A stretch of DNA of 37,130 bases, from the NCBI GenBank assembly GCA_026260175.1, contig JAKCWW010000656.1:1-37130 (forward strand). Direction: 5' to 3'. A model generated the notes under the pieces. It saw only the letters and a list, made by a program, of their open reading frames with translations, did no database searches and was not told the DNA's origin. The position numbers and the translations under genes were made by a program. The first letter of the stretch is position 1; each line of letters opens with the position of its first letter. Origin of the DNA: Reticulitermes lucifugus. Its lineage: Eukaryota; Arthropoda; Insecta; Blattodea; Rhinotermitidae. Of the stretch, positions 20,243 to 30,835 are shown piece by piece.

Positions 20243-21078
20243 ACAGAAGACACGAGTTTTCATCTACAGAGCTGTGAGAATCTCATTTCGCCCGTTACGG
20301 TTTGAAGCTAAGCATAGCTGTCGAAATCGGTGTTCTCGCCCACCCAGTGAACACTTGTCACTTTAATCAGATTACTTCCAGGGTGGATGTGCAGAAGAAG
20401 AGTCGGGAGGAAGTGTAAGGTTCTCTTCTTAAGTTAATTATATAAATTAATAAAAACTGATACTTTTATAGGCTTCATTGGCATCATGGTCGTCGTTGTC
20501 AGTGATAGCATTGTTGTTTGCATCTCAGTACGTGTTCATTAAGTGTTAACTTGAGTGCCAAATTAAAAGAGCCAGACCTTACTGCTCAACCATACTGCCG
20601 TATTCACTTTCATCCTTTGGCCGGCTTCTTTGGCTGTTCTGCCCGTAAGAATTGGCAGGCCGACTGCTGACGAGATGCGTGAACCTAGTCCAGCCGTACT
20701 CTCCTTTTGGAAATTAATGAAGACTCTTCAGTAGTATCGTGCATGTTGCCTTGGGTGTCTGTTACATACATATACATACATACATACATTCCATGGATCC
20801 ACAAGTCTGTCGAAGTGAACTGGATGTGGAATAAGTCATTGTTTTGATGAAGTTAGAAGACGTTCAAGATGTGGNGGGGGGGGGGGAAGGAGAAGCACCA
20901 TATGAATAGCGAAAAATAGCTAACAACCAAATGGGCAACTTACATATCCATATGAGAAATAAGCAGAGCTGGTGGAAGAAAAAGTAATTTTAATGAAACA
21001 AGTTTTAATAACCGATGTAAATGTTTTTAGATGGTCTTATTTATTTGCGAGATTTGAGGGTATCACAGCGGCGTTGCT
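20243..21078. other. No recognisable gene; small simple repeats
   Basis: Contains a (TACA)n tract at about 20763-20790 and a G run at 20872-20886 that includes one ambiguous base (20875). Nothing else is supported. Confidence 0.5.
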
Positions 21079-21256
21079 GAAGATTCAAGTCTTTTTGGAT
21101 ATGACGCCGTGTCAGGCGAGTAGTTCCCGACGTTCCGGAGGATTGTAGTGCCTTCATCTTCAGGATCAAGCAGTCCTTGAAGATGAATGCGTTACGATCT
21201 TTCGAAACGTCTGGAGCTACTTGCCCAGCAACACATTCCAGACTACTTGAATCTTC
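21079..21256. mobile_element. Inverted dimer, family B (copy B3)
   Basis: GAAGATTCAAGT (21079-21090) pairs with ACTTGAATCTTC (21245-21256). Inside, GCCTTCATCTTCAGG on the left pairs with CTTGAAGATGAATGC on the right. The right arm reads TTGAAGA, T, GAA...TTC, GAAACGTC, and the left arm is its complement with GGAACGTC. These are the same boxes, in the same order, as in the A-type hairpins. Confidence 0.7.
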
Positions 21257-22339
21257 ATTTTGTTAATTTGTTTACATAGTAGGCATTACGAGTATGACTA
21301 AAGAACTGTTAACGAAGCATGCTGAAAAAATGTTTAACGCGACGAAAGTTGTATTTGAAAGTTTTGTTTTGTGAACAGATTAGATAGGTTACGTGTAATG
21401 CATGGAATGAGCCATATCTGTTATTAGCTACTTCCGCTGTATTTTAACTGTACCATTTATCCAGAACTGTAAAAGGCTATACCTATGATCTGTGCTATTT
21501 ATATTCAGTAAGTGAAAACGCCAAAAGCAGATAAAGTTTCGTGATCGTGCATAGTTTGACTGTTTGCTTCCCACGCGATTTATGTGCGCAAGAATTCCAT
21601 ATGGAATTCTTCCAGTTTCCTCCCATTCATTTCACAGAAACTCACTTTCGTTATGTGCATGTTAAATCTTGCTGTTAACATTTCGTAAGTAATTTAGTAA
21701 TAATTATGCAAGTTTTTTTAGCTTGATGCAGGCCTACATTTACACAATAGATAGGCAGGGCACGTAACATGCGTGGGAGAGATTTTTAATCGTCGTACCA
21801 AAATGGGAGCATTCACTTGGGAGTAGAAGTGGGCAAAAGAGGTATCAAGATTTGGTTCATTCAGTAGGGATCCCCTTGGTGACCAGTTTGTTTACTACGT
21901 TCACTTCCTTCATTTGGTCATATCACTTCGTTTTAATGTGCCAGGCCTTGATTATACATTACCGGTATACCACTTGGAGTTTATTATCATTATCGTATTT
22001 CATATATTTACATGTAAAGGCATATTGCCGGGAAATCACGGTGGTAATAAACAGAGAGCAAATGCTGGAATTTCCGAGATTGTTTTAATTTCACCTCCAG
22101 GAAGTGGCATGACATTATTCCATACGCCGCTCGCCCCAAGCATTGCTTAAATATATATCCAAATAAAGTACTAACTCACGTGCAAAATATAAGTTCGGTA
22201 CGTAATTACATTGTGCTAACCATTTATAAATTCAGCAGCAGATTTTACCAGGTATGAGATACAACAGGAAACTTATTAGCTTACAGTCTTAATCGAAATT
22301 AGCTTTTAGGAATAAAATCAATGATAATTTTGTGTATTT
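21257..22339. other. No recognisable gene; 22 bp perfect palindrome
   Basis: Two overlapping 78-codon frames (21852-22150) have hydrophobic stretches but no family match. A perfect 22 bp palindrome centred on CCATATGG lies at 21590-21611. Confidence 0.45.
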
Positions 22340-22480
22340 CAGTTTGTTTCGCTATTCACAGATAATGTGTCCTGCTTTTGCAAATATTCTTTCGCAGGGA
22401 ACTGAGCTGGCCGCAACACAAAACATTTTCGTTACGTAATACGTGGTAAAGTCTGGGATATAACCCCTTTGTATCATTCC
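22340..22480 (-). pseudogene. hAT transposase C-terminal relic
   Basis: The minus strand, with one frameshift, encodes LYPRLYHV and then FCVAASSVPCERIFAKAG, HIICE, a stop, and RNKLK. This matches the hAT-family dimerisation domain at the C-terminus (pattern YP.L...A...L..PATSVPSERVFS.AG.I...RR.RL). It has a stop where an Arg is usual and a shift just upstream. The remainder of the transposase is not recognisable to the right. This is a source family for the hAT-like short elements in the window, though not necessarily of the same subfamily. Confidence 0.8.
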
Positions 22481-23120
22481 ACCAAGACAGGGGACCACAG
22501 GTTGTTCACTCAATGACCCTTTATAATTGTATTTTTGTGCTGCAAGTAAGTGACTTTTTTGTGTAAGGCGTTTATAACTCTCGACGCTTTCGTGATCTCA
22601 TTCATACACACACCCCAAAGATACAAGATCGCGAACACAGCCAGCATTTAATTTTCTCGGTTACAAACTGCCTGGAATAGCATTACTTCGGGAAGTAGGT
22701 CCTGATTATGCATCCACATACCACATTTGCCTGTGTTTCAACACGTGGAGTGAATTAATTGTAACGCATTAAGGACGAACTGTTAGGCATAATCATTGCT
22801 AGTTAAGATGCGAATGAGGTTTGTAGTTCGTGACCTACAATATGATGTTTAATTGGCGTATTCATGGTTCGAATCTCTGAAGTTGGCCATATTCTTTTAC
22901 ACGGTATAATCTCCTTTATCGTACAGTCACCAATCACGCACCAGATTATGAGAAATCTTTTGTCGTTCCAGTTACGCACTATGTGAGCTGTAAATCATAA
23001 GAGATGATGATGCTTAGAATAGGTAGTTACAATATCCACAAATGGACAAAAGTATTTTGATGCAGTTTAAGTACATCAAAATACTATTGTGCGTTTCTTG
23101 GTATTGGTATTGTATTCCTT
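22481..23120. other. No recognisable feature
   Basis: Probably includes unrecognisable upstream parts of the hAT relic. No motif seen. Confidence 0.4.
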
Positions 23121-23418
23121 GGGGGTACGCGGTGGCGCAGTTGGTTGAGGCACTTCGCTACAAACCGGAAGGTCGCGGGTTCGATTTCCGATGGTGTCAT
23201 TGGAATTTTTCATTGACATANNNNNNNNNNNNNNNNNNNNNNNNNNNNNNNNNNNNNNNNNNNNNNNNNNNNNNNNNNNNNNNNNNNNNNNNNNNNNNNN
23301 NNNNNNNNNNNNNNNNNNNNNNNNNNNNNNNNNNNNNNNTAGAAATCTGGGAGCCTCAACCTCCTGGAACCCTAAGGGCCTGCCCAGGCCTGTAATGGGA
23401 TTCCTTTACCTTTATAGT
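23121..23418 (+). mobile_element. tRNA-derived SINE, second family (copy S4), gap inside
   Basis: The head is GGTGGCGCAGTTGGTTGAGG, with A box TGGCGCAGTTGG at 23133-23144 and B box GGGTTCGATTTCC at 23177-23189. The body is lost in a run of N from 23221 to 23339. The right part, GGGAGCCTCAACCTCCTGGAACC, and a CTTTACCTTTAT tail complete it. A frame across it (23042-23395) includes the untranslatable gap and is not a gene. Confidence 0.85.
23221..23339. other. Assembly gap (119 N)
   Basis: A run of undetermined bases in the middle of SINE S4. The true length is unknown. The gap very probably hides the repeat body, which is hard to assemble. Confidence 0.99.
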
Positions 23419-23504
23419 AGGCTACTGCGTCGAGTCACGGAGTGGTTAGAGTCAATAGAGGAACGGTACGAGTGTTTGATGAAAATTATCTAAGAATTGT
23501 AGAC

Positions 23505-23703
23505 CATGGGTCTCCAATCCGCGACCCGCCAGGTTGTATTATGCGGCCCGCTGCCAAATTTGTAAAGTGTGTATATACTATAGAAATTGCACAATAATTT
23601 GGGCGGCTAGGTATACTATTTATTATTGCTTCTCACGTACGGCCCGCGAACCAGCCCACAATAACGGGTGTGGCCCTTTGCCATCAAAGGTGAGAGACCC
23701 GTG
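23505..23703. mobile_element. Non-autonomous hAT element (MITE), 199 bp
   Basis: Terminal inverted repeats CATGGGTCTC and CACGGGTCTC (complement at 23694-23703), with subterminal GCGACCCGCC and GCGGCCCGC typical of hAT ends. The flanks TGTAGAC (23498-23504) and TGTAGAC (23704-23710) are identical over 7 bp. hAT insertions make 8 bp duplications, and the eighth base differs. No coding capacity. Confidence 0.75.
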
Positions 23704-23936
23704 TGTAGACTAACATGGCGTAAGAGTCGGAGCTAGAGGAAGGTAAACAAAGTAAATAGAACACATATACAAGCAATTTGAAACTTATGTAGGCGGTCGT
23801 TAGTCACAAATACGAAAGGTTAAATTCTAGTTTAAGTGAGTTATGAAACTAATTATCTAGCACTACTGCAACCGATAATTGCATATTTCACATTAAATTC
23901 TAGAAGAGAAGCTCCTAAACCTATAGGGTGATTTAC

Positions 23937-24016
23937 CTTCGATTACTCGAACCATGAAAATGGAGGCAGCAAGTTCCTTCGAAACATTTACCTGTCGACA
24001 CGGCTTCATATCTCAG
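23937..24016 (+). mobile_element. Single family B arm (copy B4)
   Basis: Contains ATGAAAATGGAGGCAGCAAG, TTCCTTCGAAAC and ACCTGTCGACACGG, in the order seen in the right arm of 20061-20242. GGAGG and CCTTC can pair as a 5 bp stem in front of GAAAC. No inverted partner is visible. Confidence 0.55.
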
Positions 24017-24741
24017 AAAATCATCGTCATCATCATCATCAGTTCCGTGAGAAACTCAAATCTAGCAGCCATATGATAGGCCTAAGCAAATTAAGACATT
24101 AGTTGTAAATTATTTGCACAGATTTTACAAAGTGAACGATTGCCGATAATTGGGAACGTCATGTCTGTTCGTCCGCATATTTCATCACCGAAACTACTCG
24201 TTGGATTTCGGTAGCATGTAATATTGCGGTCTAGTCTAAAACTTGTCCGGAGTAATTCATTATTGCTGTAGACCGTATCAGTGTAACACTACGAGTAGAA
24301 CTACTTACCGCTTATCCAAATGAATTTTATCGATTGTTGCCAGAAACGGCTCATAATTGAAGCAGGCGGTACGTGACACAAAATATGCATTATTCTATCT
24401 GAAAACTCACATCTCTCGTTTTGCATGATGGCAGACAGCGCAGCGCTCGCCGCCATGCTAGTTTTCTGTAAATCGGGGTCCACGCATTTTGTTCAGTGTA
24501 TTTCAGTTAATATTAGGTTCTCCCCACCATATTCAAAGATGGTGCTTGAAAGTTGAATGTGTTGTAGTTAAATTAGGTTTATACTTGCCATATTTAAAGA
24601 AGCTGTTGTAAATGTTTTCTTTCGGCTCACTGACGCGTTTCACGTCTAACAAACACGTTGTTCATTGCACGAATAAGTTTTATGAGTTAAGCTAGCCGAC
24701 GGGAAAGTGACTGTCGTTAGTTGTCAGATAAAATAACGTCC
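24017..24741. other. No recognisable feature
   Basis: Contains a short (CAT)n tract near 24022-24039. No gene or element recognised. Confidence 0.45.
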
Positions 24742-24749
24742 CTGTAGGT

Positions 24750-25128
24750 CAGATGCGCACACAGAATTTTTCATTGGGGGGGGGGGGCTGACCCTGAGTT
24801 GTATATAATTTGATTTTAAAAATTCTGTTATCAAAATCATGTAAGTATAACATAACCTTCTCTGCAACTGCATTTATATACATGCGAATATAACGACATG
24901 TTCCATGACTCAATCACAGTGTCCTCTCTTCTTGTTCTTTTAATTTTATTAATTTATTTTTCAAAATTCTAATGTACTAATCAGCTGATTTCAGTGGCTG
25001 ATTTAGGCTGAAGGATAAATCGCGTAAAACTTTTGATATAATATCTACAAAATCTGTGTTTTTTAAATTTCGGTCTTGGGGAGGGCTGCAGCCCGGTAGC
25101 CCCCCCCCCTTCCTTGGGTGCGCCTCTG
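24750..25128. mobile_element. 379 bp DNA element with G-tract inverted ends
   Basis: The left end is CAGATGCGCAC followed by a 13-base G run at 24775-24787. The right end, complemented, is CAGAGGCGCAC followed by a 10-base G run (plus 25100-25109). The flanks are CTGTAGGT (24742-24749) and CTGTAGAT (25129-25136), an 8 bp duplication with one change. Ends beginning CAG with 8 bp duplications fit hAT or P superfamilies. It is AT-rich inside and non-coding. Confidence 0.75.
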
Positions 25129-25136
25129 CTGTAGAT

Positions 25137-26109
25137 ACCATTAGAATGAACAACTTTTACTTAAGCCGCTTCTTGATATGGCGGATATTTTAACGAAATA
25201 CAAGTACTGTCCACAGACCAGGTGATGATCCCTGCTAGGAATGCGATAGATGCGCAAGCGCATGCGCAAGATTTCGTGGTGATTGGCTATTTGCTACTCT
25301 CCATCCTGAAAGCAGTCGCACAGTGTACTCACTCACTACACGTTACACGAAATGCGTGATGTTTTGAGCCTGAGTGTAGTAGTAGAAGAGCCTGTCGATG
25401 CTACCAGTACCAGTCCAATAGCCAGCAGTCCCCCCGCACAGTGCCAGACACGCCCACCCCCGTAGGGGGATCATCTCATGATCTGTGGTCGGTAGAAAGA
25501 TTGATTGATATTGTGGAGTGTGGAGGCTGTGGATAGCTTCGTAACAACCGATGTGTGAGGTCAATATATGAACATCAAGACCGGCTGGACCCTGACAGGC
25601 CGTTCACGCTGTAACGCTTCTGACATTCGGGGGGGAGGTCCGGTTCGAATCTTTGCCTAGAGACCGACTGTTCTGTGCGTTTTCGTGGTTTTGCTCCTGG
25701 CTACTACCTCAAATTAGGCCACAGTCACTTCCCACTCCGTCCATTTCATTTTTACCAATAATCGTTCCGTGTGAAGCCATACAGTATGAGCAGCTGACCG
25801 TAACTAAATTAATTAAGACTAAATACGAGACCGGTTTGCACAGTCGCAGCCAACGCATTTTGCACATGTATTCTCTTGGAGTTCACCTTTGTGTGCTAGT
25901 GTTAAGAGTTCAAATACGTAGGTATGTTAGTACCTGTGTTTGTTTTCCAGGAACCTTGTAAGTCCATTTTTACGCTTTCTCAAAGTTGCGAAATATTGCT
26001 TGTAAGTCATAAATTACAAAACATTTAGTCGGGCAGAAATTGTGAGGTTATGGCCGATAAATGTAACAAAACACCAACTTAGACTTATAAATAATAAGGG
26101 GGTTTAAAC
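25137..26109. other. No recognisable gene
   Basis: Open frames at 25343-25564 (minus) and 25653-25961 (plus) have no motif. GGTTCGAATC at 25640-25649 resembles a tRNA B box, but no A box lies upstream. Confidence 0.4.
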
Positions 26110-26346
26110 AGGTAGAGCCTGTCCTGTAACCCATACTCAACCTCAGCGCTAGAAGGAGGTGGGTAGTCAACGCCATGCCCCGGCCGCTTTGCCTTTGGGA
26201 AAGAGACCCGGTACCCCTTATACAGGAGGCTGGGTGGGCCTCGGGACCGGTCTGGAGGGGTCCGGAAAATCTCGCCGCCACCGGAGTTCGAACCCCGGAC
26301 CGTCCGGGCTGTAACGAGTAGCTGTACCGCTTATGTTATCCCGGCC
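26110..26346 (-). mobile_element. tRNA-derived SINE, copy S3
   Basis: Minus-strand head with a B box complement at GGAGTTCGAACCCC and an A-box region around 26316-26340 (decayed: ACATAAGCGG). The body shares GGGGCATGGCGTTGACTACC with S1 and S2. The 3' part (toward 26110) diverges more than in the other copies. Confidence 0.85.
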
Positions 26347-26484
26347 ATCCAAGAAATATAAAAACAGACCCTAATAATAGTAATAGTATTCTATAATATG
26401 CGCACAGATGTGAACAGTAATATAACGTGTGACCACAGTGGATCAAATGGTATCACCATGTAAGAAGAGTCCAGGCAGCAAAGA

Positions 26485-26540
26485 TCCAACACGCCTCAGT
26501 GTTGCGATATACGTACATTTCCTATCTTGTTATATATTTT
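26485..26540 (-). repeat. Dispersed repeat R, end fragment (copy 4)
   Basis: AACACGCCTCAGTGTTGCGATATACGTACAT-type sequence, also present at 13768-13815 and 30553-30595, followed by a CTTGTTATATAT tail like that after 13806. Only this end is present. Confidence 0.5.
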
Positions 26541-27354
26541 TTCGCAAGGTTTTTTAAACTACGCCTTTCGAACAAAAATATTTGTTATAATGCACGCTCG
26601 AAATACGCGTGGTTGTGTAATTGTAATGCTAATTTGAGAACTGTAATGTGTTATTCCTGGCTTTGAGCAAAGTATAACGGCAACGCATGCTGACATTTCT
26701 GTGTAACGTCACTACACCTGCTGGCGTACTGGTTAACGTAGCTGTCCTGTCAGAAGGTATTGTCGTGCGTTCTGCAGCTTTGTGGTGTGTGGCCCATTTG
26801 AGATACAACATAACACTGCTTCGCGGTTGAGAGACGATGCGATTTGATTACCGTTCGTGATGCTAATGTAAATTGTAACGACTGAGATCGAGTCTGCGGT
26901 AGCGGCGCAAAGGATAGCTTCAAGCCGCACGTTGTGTTTGTAAAGCTGTAATACGAGTTAGCTCACGTAGAACAGTCGTGCCCGCCTGTTATGTACAGTT
27001 GCTTCGCCATATATTTCGGAACTTCTCGTCTCTCTGTGCGAAAGGTATCTTGACTTGATCGTAGAGGCCATCTGTCCAAACTGATGCACTACTAGTCAAA
27101 ATGTGTGTCTTCTTTTTCCTTCTTAATCCATGTCAATTCATAAGATTTTAACTCCCTTCTACCCCCAAATTCTAGTAGCAGAGCGAAAAATAACCTACTG
27201 TTATTAGGACTACTTACGGTATTTCCATTCACCGAGTGACTTTAGCTAAAATAAGAAATTAATTCATCATATCTTGCGTCAACTGTAACAATTTTTCTTA
27301 GTTGTTTCTCATTTTATTTGCCGGTTGCTGTGTGTTGGTGTGAAAGTTGGTCTT
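26541..27354. other. No recognisable feature
   Basis: No supported gene; two overlapping minus-strand frames near 26629-26930 are without motif. Confidence 0.4.
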
Positions 27355-27810
27355 TCGCGTTGAGGGAGGAATATAGGCTGAGGGTGTTCGAGAATAGGGT
27401 GCTGAGGACGATATTTAGGCCTAAGAGGGACGAGGTGGCAGGGGAGTGGAGAAGACTACATAACGAAGAACTTTAAGATCTGTACTCCTCATCAAATATT
27501 ATTCGGGTGATCAGACCACGAAGAATGAGATGGGCGGGGCATGTAGCACGTATGGGGGAGGGGTGAGGTGCATACAGGATTTTGGTGGGGAGACCTGAGG
27601 ACAGGAGACCACTTGGAAGACCTGGGTTTAGATGGAAGGATAATATTAAAATGGATCTTCGGGAAGTGGGTTGGGGAGGCATGGACTGGATTGCTCTGAC
27701 TCAGGATAGGGACAGGCTGTTGTGAATGCGGTAATGAAATGCGGGAAATGTCTTGAGTAACTGAGGACCTGTGTCTTCTGAGGAAGGACTCTGCTCCATG
27801 GAGTTTGGAG
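27355..27810 (+). pseudogene. LINE reverse-transcriptase protein, C-terminus and 3' end (family 1)
   Basis: Plus-strand translation with in-frame stops gives [50 protein letters not shown], a break, [37 protein letters not shown] and TQDRDRL. This order is the well-known C-terminal tail of an insect non-LTR retrotransposon ORF2: a WAGHVARM box and then GRPLGRP-R-W-DNIK. The 5' part (endonuclease, RT core) is missing, consistent with 5' truncation. Stops fall after NEEL, after MGEG and near the end. Minus-strand frames at 27473-27821 are shadows. Confidence 0.9.
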
Positions 27811-28242
27811 TTGTTACTCATTTTATAATACGCGACATGTTTCTCACAAATTCGCTCTTAAGGTTTCCGTTTTTGTAGGACAGTGTGGGTTTACAACATG
27901 TGGATGGTGTACGATAATTTACATTTTTAAAATTGACAAATTGAAGCTTAAGTCTGATGTATATGTTAGAACGAGAATTTAAAAATTTAGCTAATTCAGT
28001 AAGGTCTGTTACTGTGTACCATCCAACCACAGTATTTGTGTAAATACGGAACCCTTGAGAATGAATCAAATTCTTCGTAACGTGTCGGGTGTAATATAGT
28101 AACACGTCTAACGAGTATGAAAATGTTTGTATTTGACGGAGAGTTATGATCAGATAGTCAATAATACAGCGGTATGGCACTGAAAAAGTAATAGTGAGCA
28201 ACTCATGTCCATCCGCGTGTCTGTATGCTTCTTGTCCTAGAG
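27811..28242. other. No recognisable gene
   Basis: A minus-strand frame 27818-28306 (162 codons) overlaps the MITE at its start and has no motif I recognise. I do not call it a gene. Confidence 0.35.
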
Positions 28243-28418
28243 CAGTGGTGCGCATCCTGTGGTCCTCGATTCGTGCATACGTGGCCCGTGCATCCTTCAG
28301 TGCCACATCATGTTAATATATTGAATATATTAATATGACGTAAAAACCCTTTATGGCACCTCACCAAATCACTCGTATGTTGTGTGTCCAGCGGTTAAAA
28401 CAAGGTTGCGCCCCACTG
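28243..28418. mobile_element. Non-autonomous hAT-like element, 176 bp
   Basis: CAGTGGTGCGCATCCT at 28243 and, complemented, CAGTGGGGCGCAACCT at 28418 are inverted ends with two mismatches. The CAGTGG start and subterminal GTGGTCCTCG / GTGGCCCG motifs are typical of hAT elements. The flanking 8-mers TCCTAGAG and GCAGACAG match at only four positions, so the duplication is eroded. Confidence 0.65.
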
Positions 28419-29023
28419 GCAGACAGTGTGACGGGCTTCATCCAAATTTGATGTGGGAGAAATTGTAAAGTTAATTTAAATTTGGCTCTTCTTGTTGTCA
28501 CTATAAGACATGCAGTTTACTATAAAATCCGATTACGTTTATTGTTGGTGGAGTGCGCATGTTTCCCATAGGTTTTATTTTCTTTAGATTTTGCATGTGT
28601 TGTTTTTTACGTTATTGTGAAGAAAAGGGTGGCATTGGACTGCTGTGCATAACGCCAGAAGTTGTCCTTGTAATTTGTTAAATATTCACCGCATCAAAGA
28701 ATTATTTAAATACAAGTTGTAGGTCGAAATGAGCTCCATATTTTATATCACGTACCGATTTATGGTACGACGAACCATTGTAGAGAAAGTCGATGATATT
28801 CGATTTAAGCTTCATAGAAATAGGCAGTATAGACCTACTAATTGACACGAACGAGAACTCGCACGACAGATCAATGCCTGAGATAATCTAAATCCCTTCT
28901 AATCATTTCGGACGTATACGAATTCCATATCAAGTGTTCATTTCATACACTTAGGCGAAGAGCATACTGAAACGTTACATTAGTTCGTGTTATGGGATTC
29001 ATTGTGCGGCTTTATTGATAATG
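28419..29023. other. No recognisable feature
   Basis: Intergenic sequence between the MITE and the minisatellite. Confidence 0.4.
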
Positions 29024-29700
29024 TTGTGATCTTGTATTGTGCTGCTGGAACTACCAGTTGTGGTCGTGTATTGTGCTGCTGGAACTATCAGTTGTGGTCG
29101 TGTATTGTGCTGCTGGAACTATCAGTTGTGATTGTGTATTGTAGTGCTGGAACTACCAGTTGTGATCGTGTATTGTAGTGCTGGAACTACCAGTTGTGGT
29201 CGTGTATTGTGCTGCTGGAACTATCAGTTGTGATTGTGTATTGTACTTCTAGAACTATCAGTTGTGATTGTGTATTGTACTGCTGGAACTACCAGTTGTG
29301 GTCGTGTATTGTAGTGCTGGAACTACCAGTTGTGGTCGTGTATTGTGCTGCTGGAACTATCAGTTGTGATTGTGTATTGTACTTCTAGAACTATCAGTTG
29401 TGATTGTGTATTGTACTGCTGGAACTACCAGTTGTGGTCGTGTATTGTACTGCTAGAACTATCAGTTGTGATCGTGTATTATGCTTCTCGAACTATCAAT
29501 TGTGATTGTGTATTGTACTGCTAGAACTATCAGTTGTGATCGTGTATTGTACTGCTGGAACTAACGGTTGTTATCGTGTATTGTACTGCTGGAACTATCA
29601 GTTGTGATCGTGTATTGTACTGCTAGAACTCTCAATTGTGATTGTGTATTGTACTGCTGGAACTCTCAATTGTGATCGTGTATTGTACTGCTGGAACTAT
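29024..29700. repeat. Minisatellite, about 20 copies of a 34 bp unit
   Basis: The unit is GTTGTGATCGTGTATTGTAC followed by TGCTGGAACTATCA, tandem over about 677 bases. The variant CTTCTAGAAC appears at 29246 and 29382, spaced 136 bases, i.e. four units, so a four-unit block was duplicated. Because 34 is not a multiple of three, all three frames are visited every 102 bases, giving the periodic open frames at 28987-29524 (YCAAGTTSC / CIVLLELSVV). They are artefacts of the repeat. Confidence 0.95.
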
Positions 29701-30170
29701 TATTCTATCGCTTTGCTAAGCTTGTGTTTAATGACTCGTAAATTATTTTTATTGTTTGCGTGAAATTAAATGAAACTGCAGCATTTGATGTCATAAATAT
29801 ACTGTCACGTGTGCCGTGGAGTTCCTCTGCTACTAGTGAGTACCACAACGAGGTGATTTTTGGACGTTCTGTTTCCATATTGGGCGCTGCTGAAATGGAA
29901 AAAATTGTTACGTATTTTCTTATGCCCTTGACACAGTTGTGTGCCCATACTCACTCGTGCAGAGCGGGAAGGATGTCTTATCTTCACTCGGTCTGTGCAT
30001 GATAACGAAACGGAATGCTTCTTACAAGCAGAGTGAATACGCTGTTCTCAGCAAACTTATTTTGGCAATTTTTTTCTAGTTGTGATGAAGTAATAACTAA
30101 CTCCATGGGCCGGGACCCTCCTTGAAAAGCTAATAGTTCCTCAGCAACTCAAGCAGTTCCTACATTTTTA
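29701..30170. other. No recognisable feature
   Basis: Frames on both strands at 29760-30002 are mutual shadows without motif. Confidence 0.4.
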
Positions 30171-30597
30171 GGGTGCGTCGCGTAAGACGCGAAAAGCACC
30201 CATTAGCTTCGTCATGTCCGTCCGTCTGTCTGTCCGCACTTATCAGCGCGGCTACCGCTCGACAGATTTCATGAAATATGATATTGGGGGCTTTTACCAA
30301 AATCTGTCGAGAAACTCCAAATATGATTAAAGCCGGACAGAAATCTCGGTCACTTTACATGACGACCTAAGTACGTTTGTATTGTTGACAGCAGTAAGAA
30401 ATGTTCTGTAGCTCGACAAGAGTGTACAGGAACCCATTCTTGCATTTCCATGGCAGCACTGAACACTTTCATATTTTTTATAGCTCCATGTAGGCCAACA
30501 ACAATACAAATGGAACGTGCTGTTACGTTTCGATAGCAACAGTGGTTACACGAACGCGTCACAATGTTACGTTGTACGTACATTGCCTGTCTTGAGT
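30171..30597 (-). repeat. Dispersed repeat R, copy 3
   Basis: Opens with a small hairpin, GGGTGCGTCGCG...GCGAAAAGCACCC (30171-30201), then AGCTTCGTCATGTCCGTCCG. It ends with GTTACACGAACGCGTCAC and GTACGTACATTGCCTGTCTTG. The complement of 30320-30500 matches copy 1 throughout. Copy 3 is the most complete, so it should be the query for defining the family. Confidence 0.75.
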
Positions 30598-30600
30598 GGA

Positions 30601-30835
30601 ACCCGAAGGTTGTTCACAAGAGCGCCCCACATGCACCTGTCCTGAGCCAGCGCAATCCAGTCCACATTCATCCTACTTCTTTAAGATCAATTTTAATATT
30701 ATCCTTTTGCCTACGCTTAGGTTTGCAAAGTGGTCGCTTTCGTTCAGGTTTCCCCACCAAAATGCGGTGTGCAATTTCTGTTATGCTTCAGAGCCTGCAG
30801 TCGACTGACCTCAACGGACCCAACCCAGAATTACG
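30601..30835 (-). pseudogene. LINE C-terminal fragment, family 1
   Basis: The complement encodes, in pieces, ILVGKPE, RPLCKP and NIKIDLKEVGW, matching the tail of the LINE at 27355-27810. Diverged and without an intact frame. It abuts repeat R copy 3. Confidence 0.65.

Noticed and set aside
20872-20886. G run with ambiguous base as a quadruplex or biological signal
   Set aside because: A homopolymer with an N is more likely a sequencing problem, and no partner structure is seen.
23121-23192. A functional tRNA gene
   Set aside because: A and B boxes are present, but the acceptor and anticodon stems are not tRNA-like and a repeat body follows, as in a SINE.
23042-23395. 117-codon frame
   Set aside because: It crosses a SINE head and a 119-base N gap and cannot be a protein.
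27818-28306. 162-codon minus-strand frame
   Set aside because: It starts inside a hAT-like MITE and has no recognisable domain or conservation signal.
28987-29524. Chain of repetitive open frames with Cys/Val/Leu-rich products
   Set aside because: They arise from the 34 bp minisatellite, where 3 x 34 = 102 bases keeps frames open.
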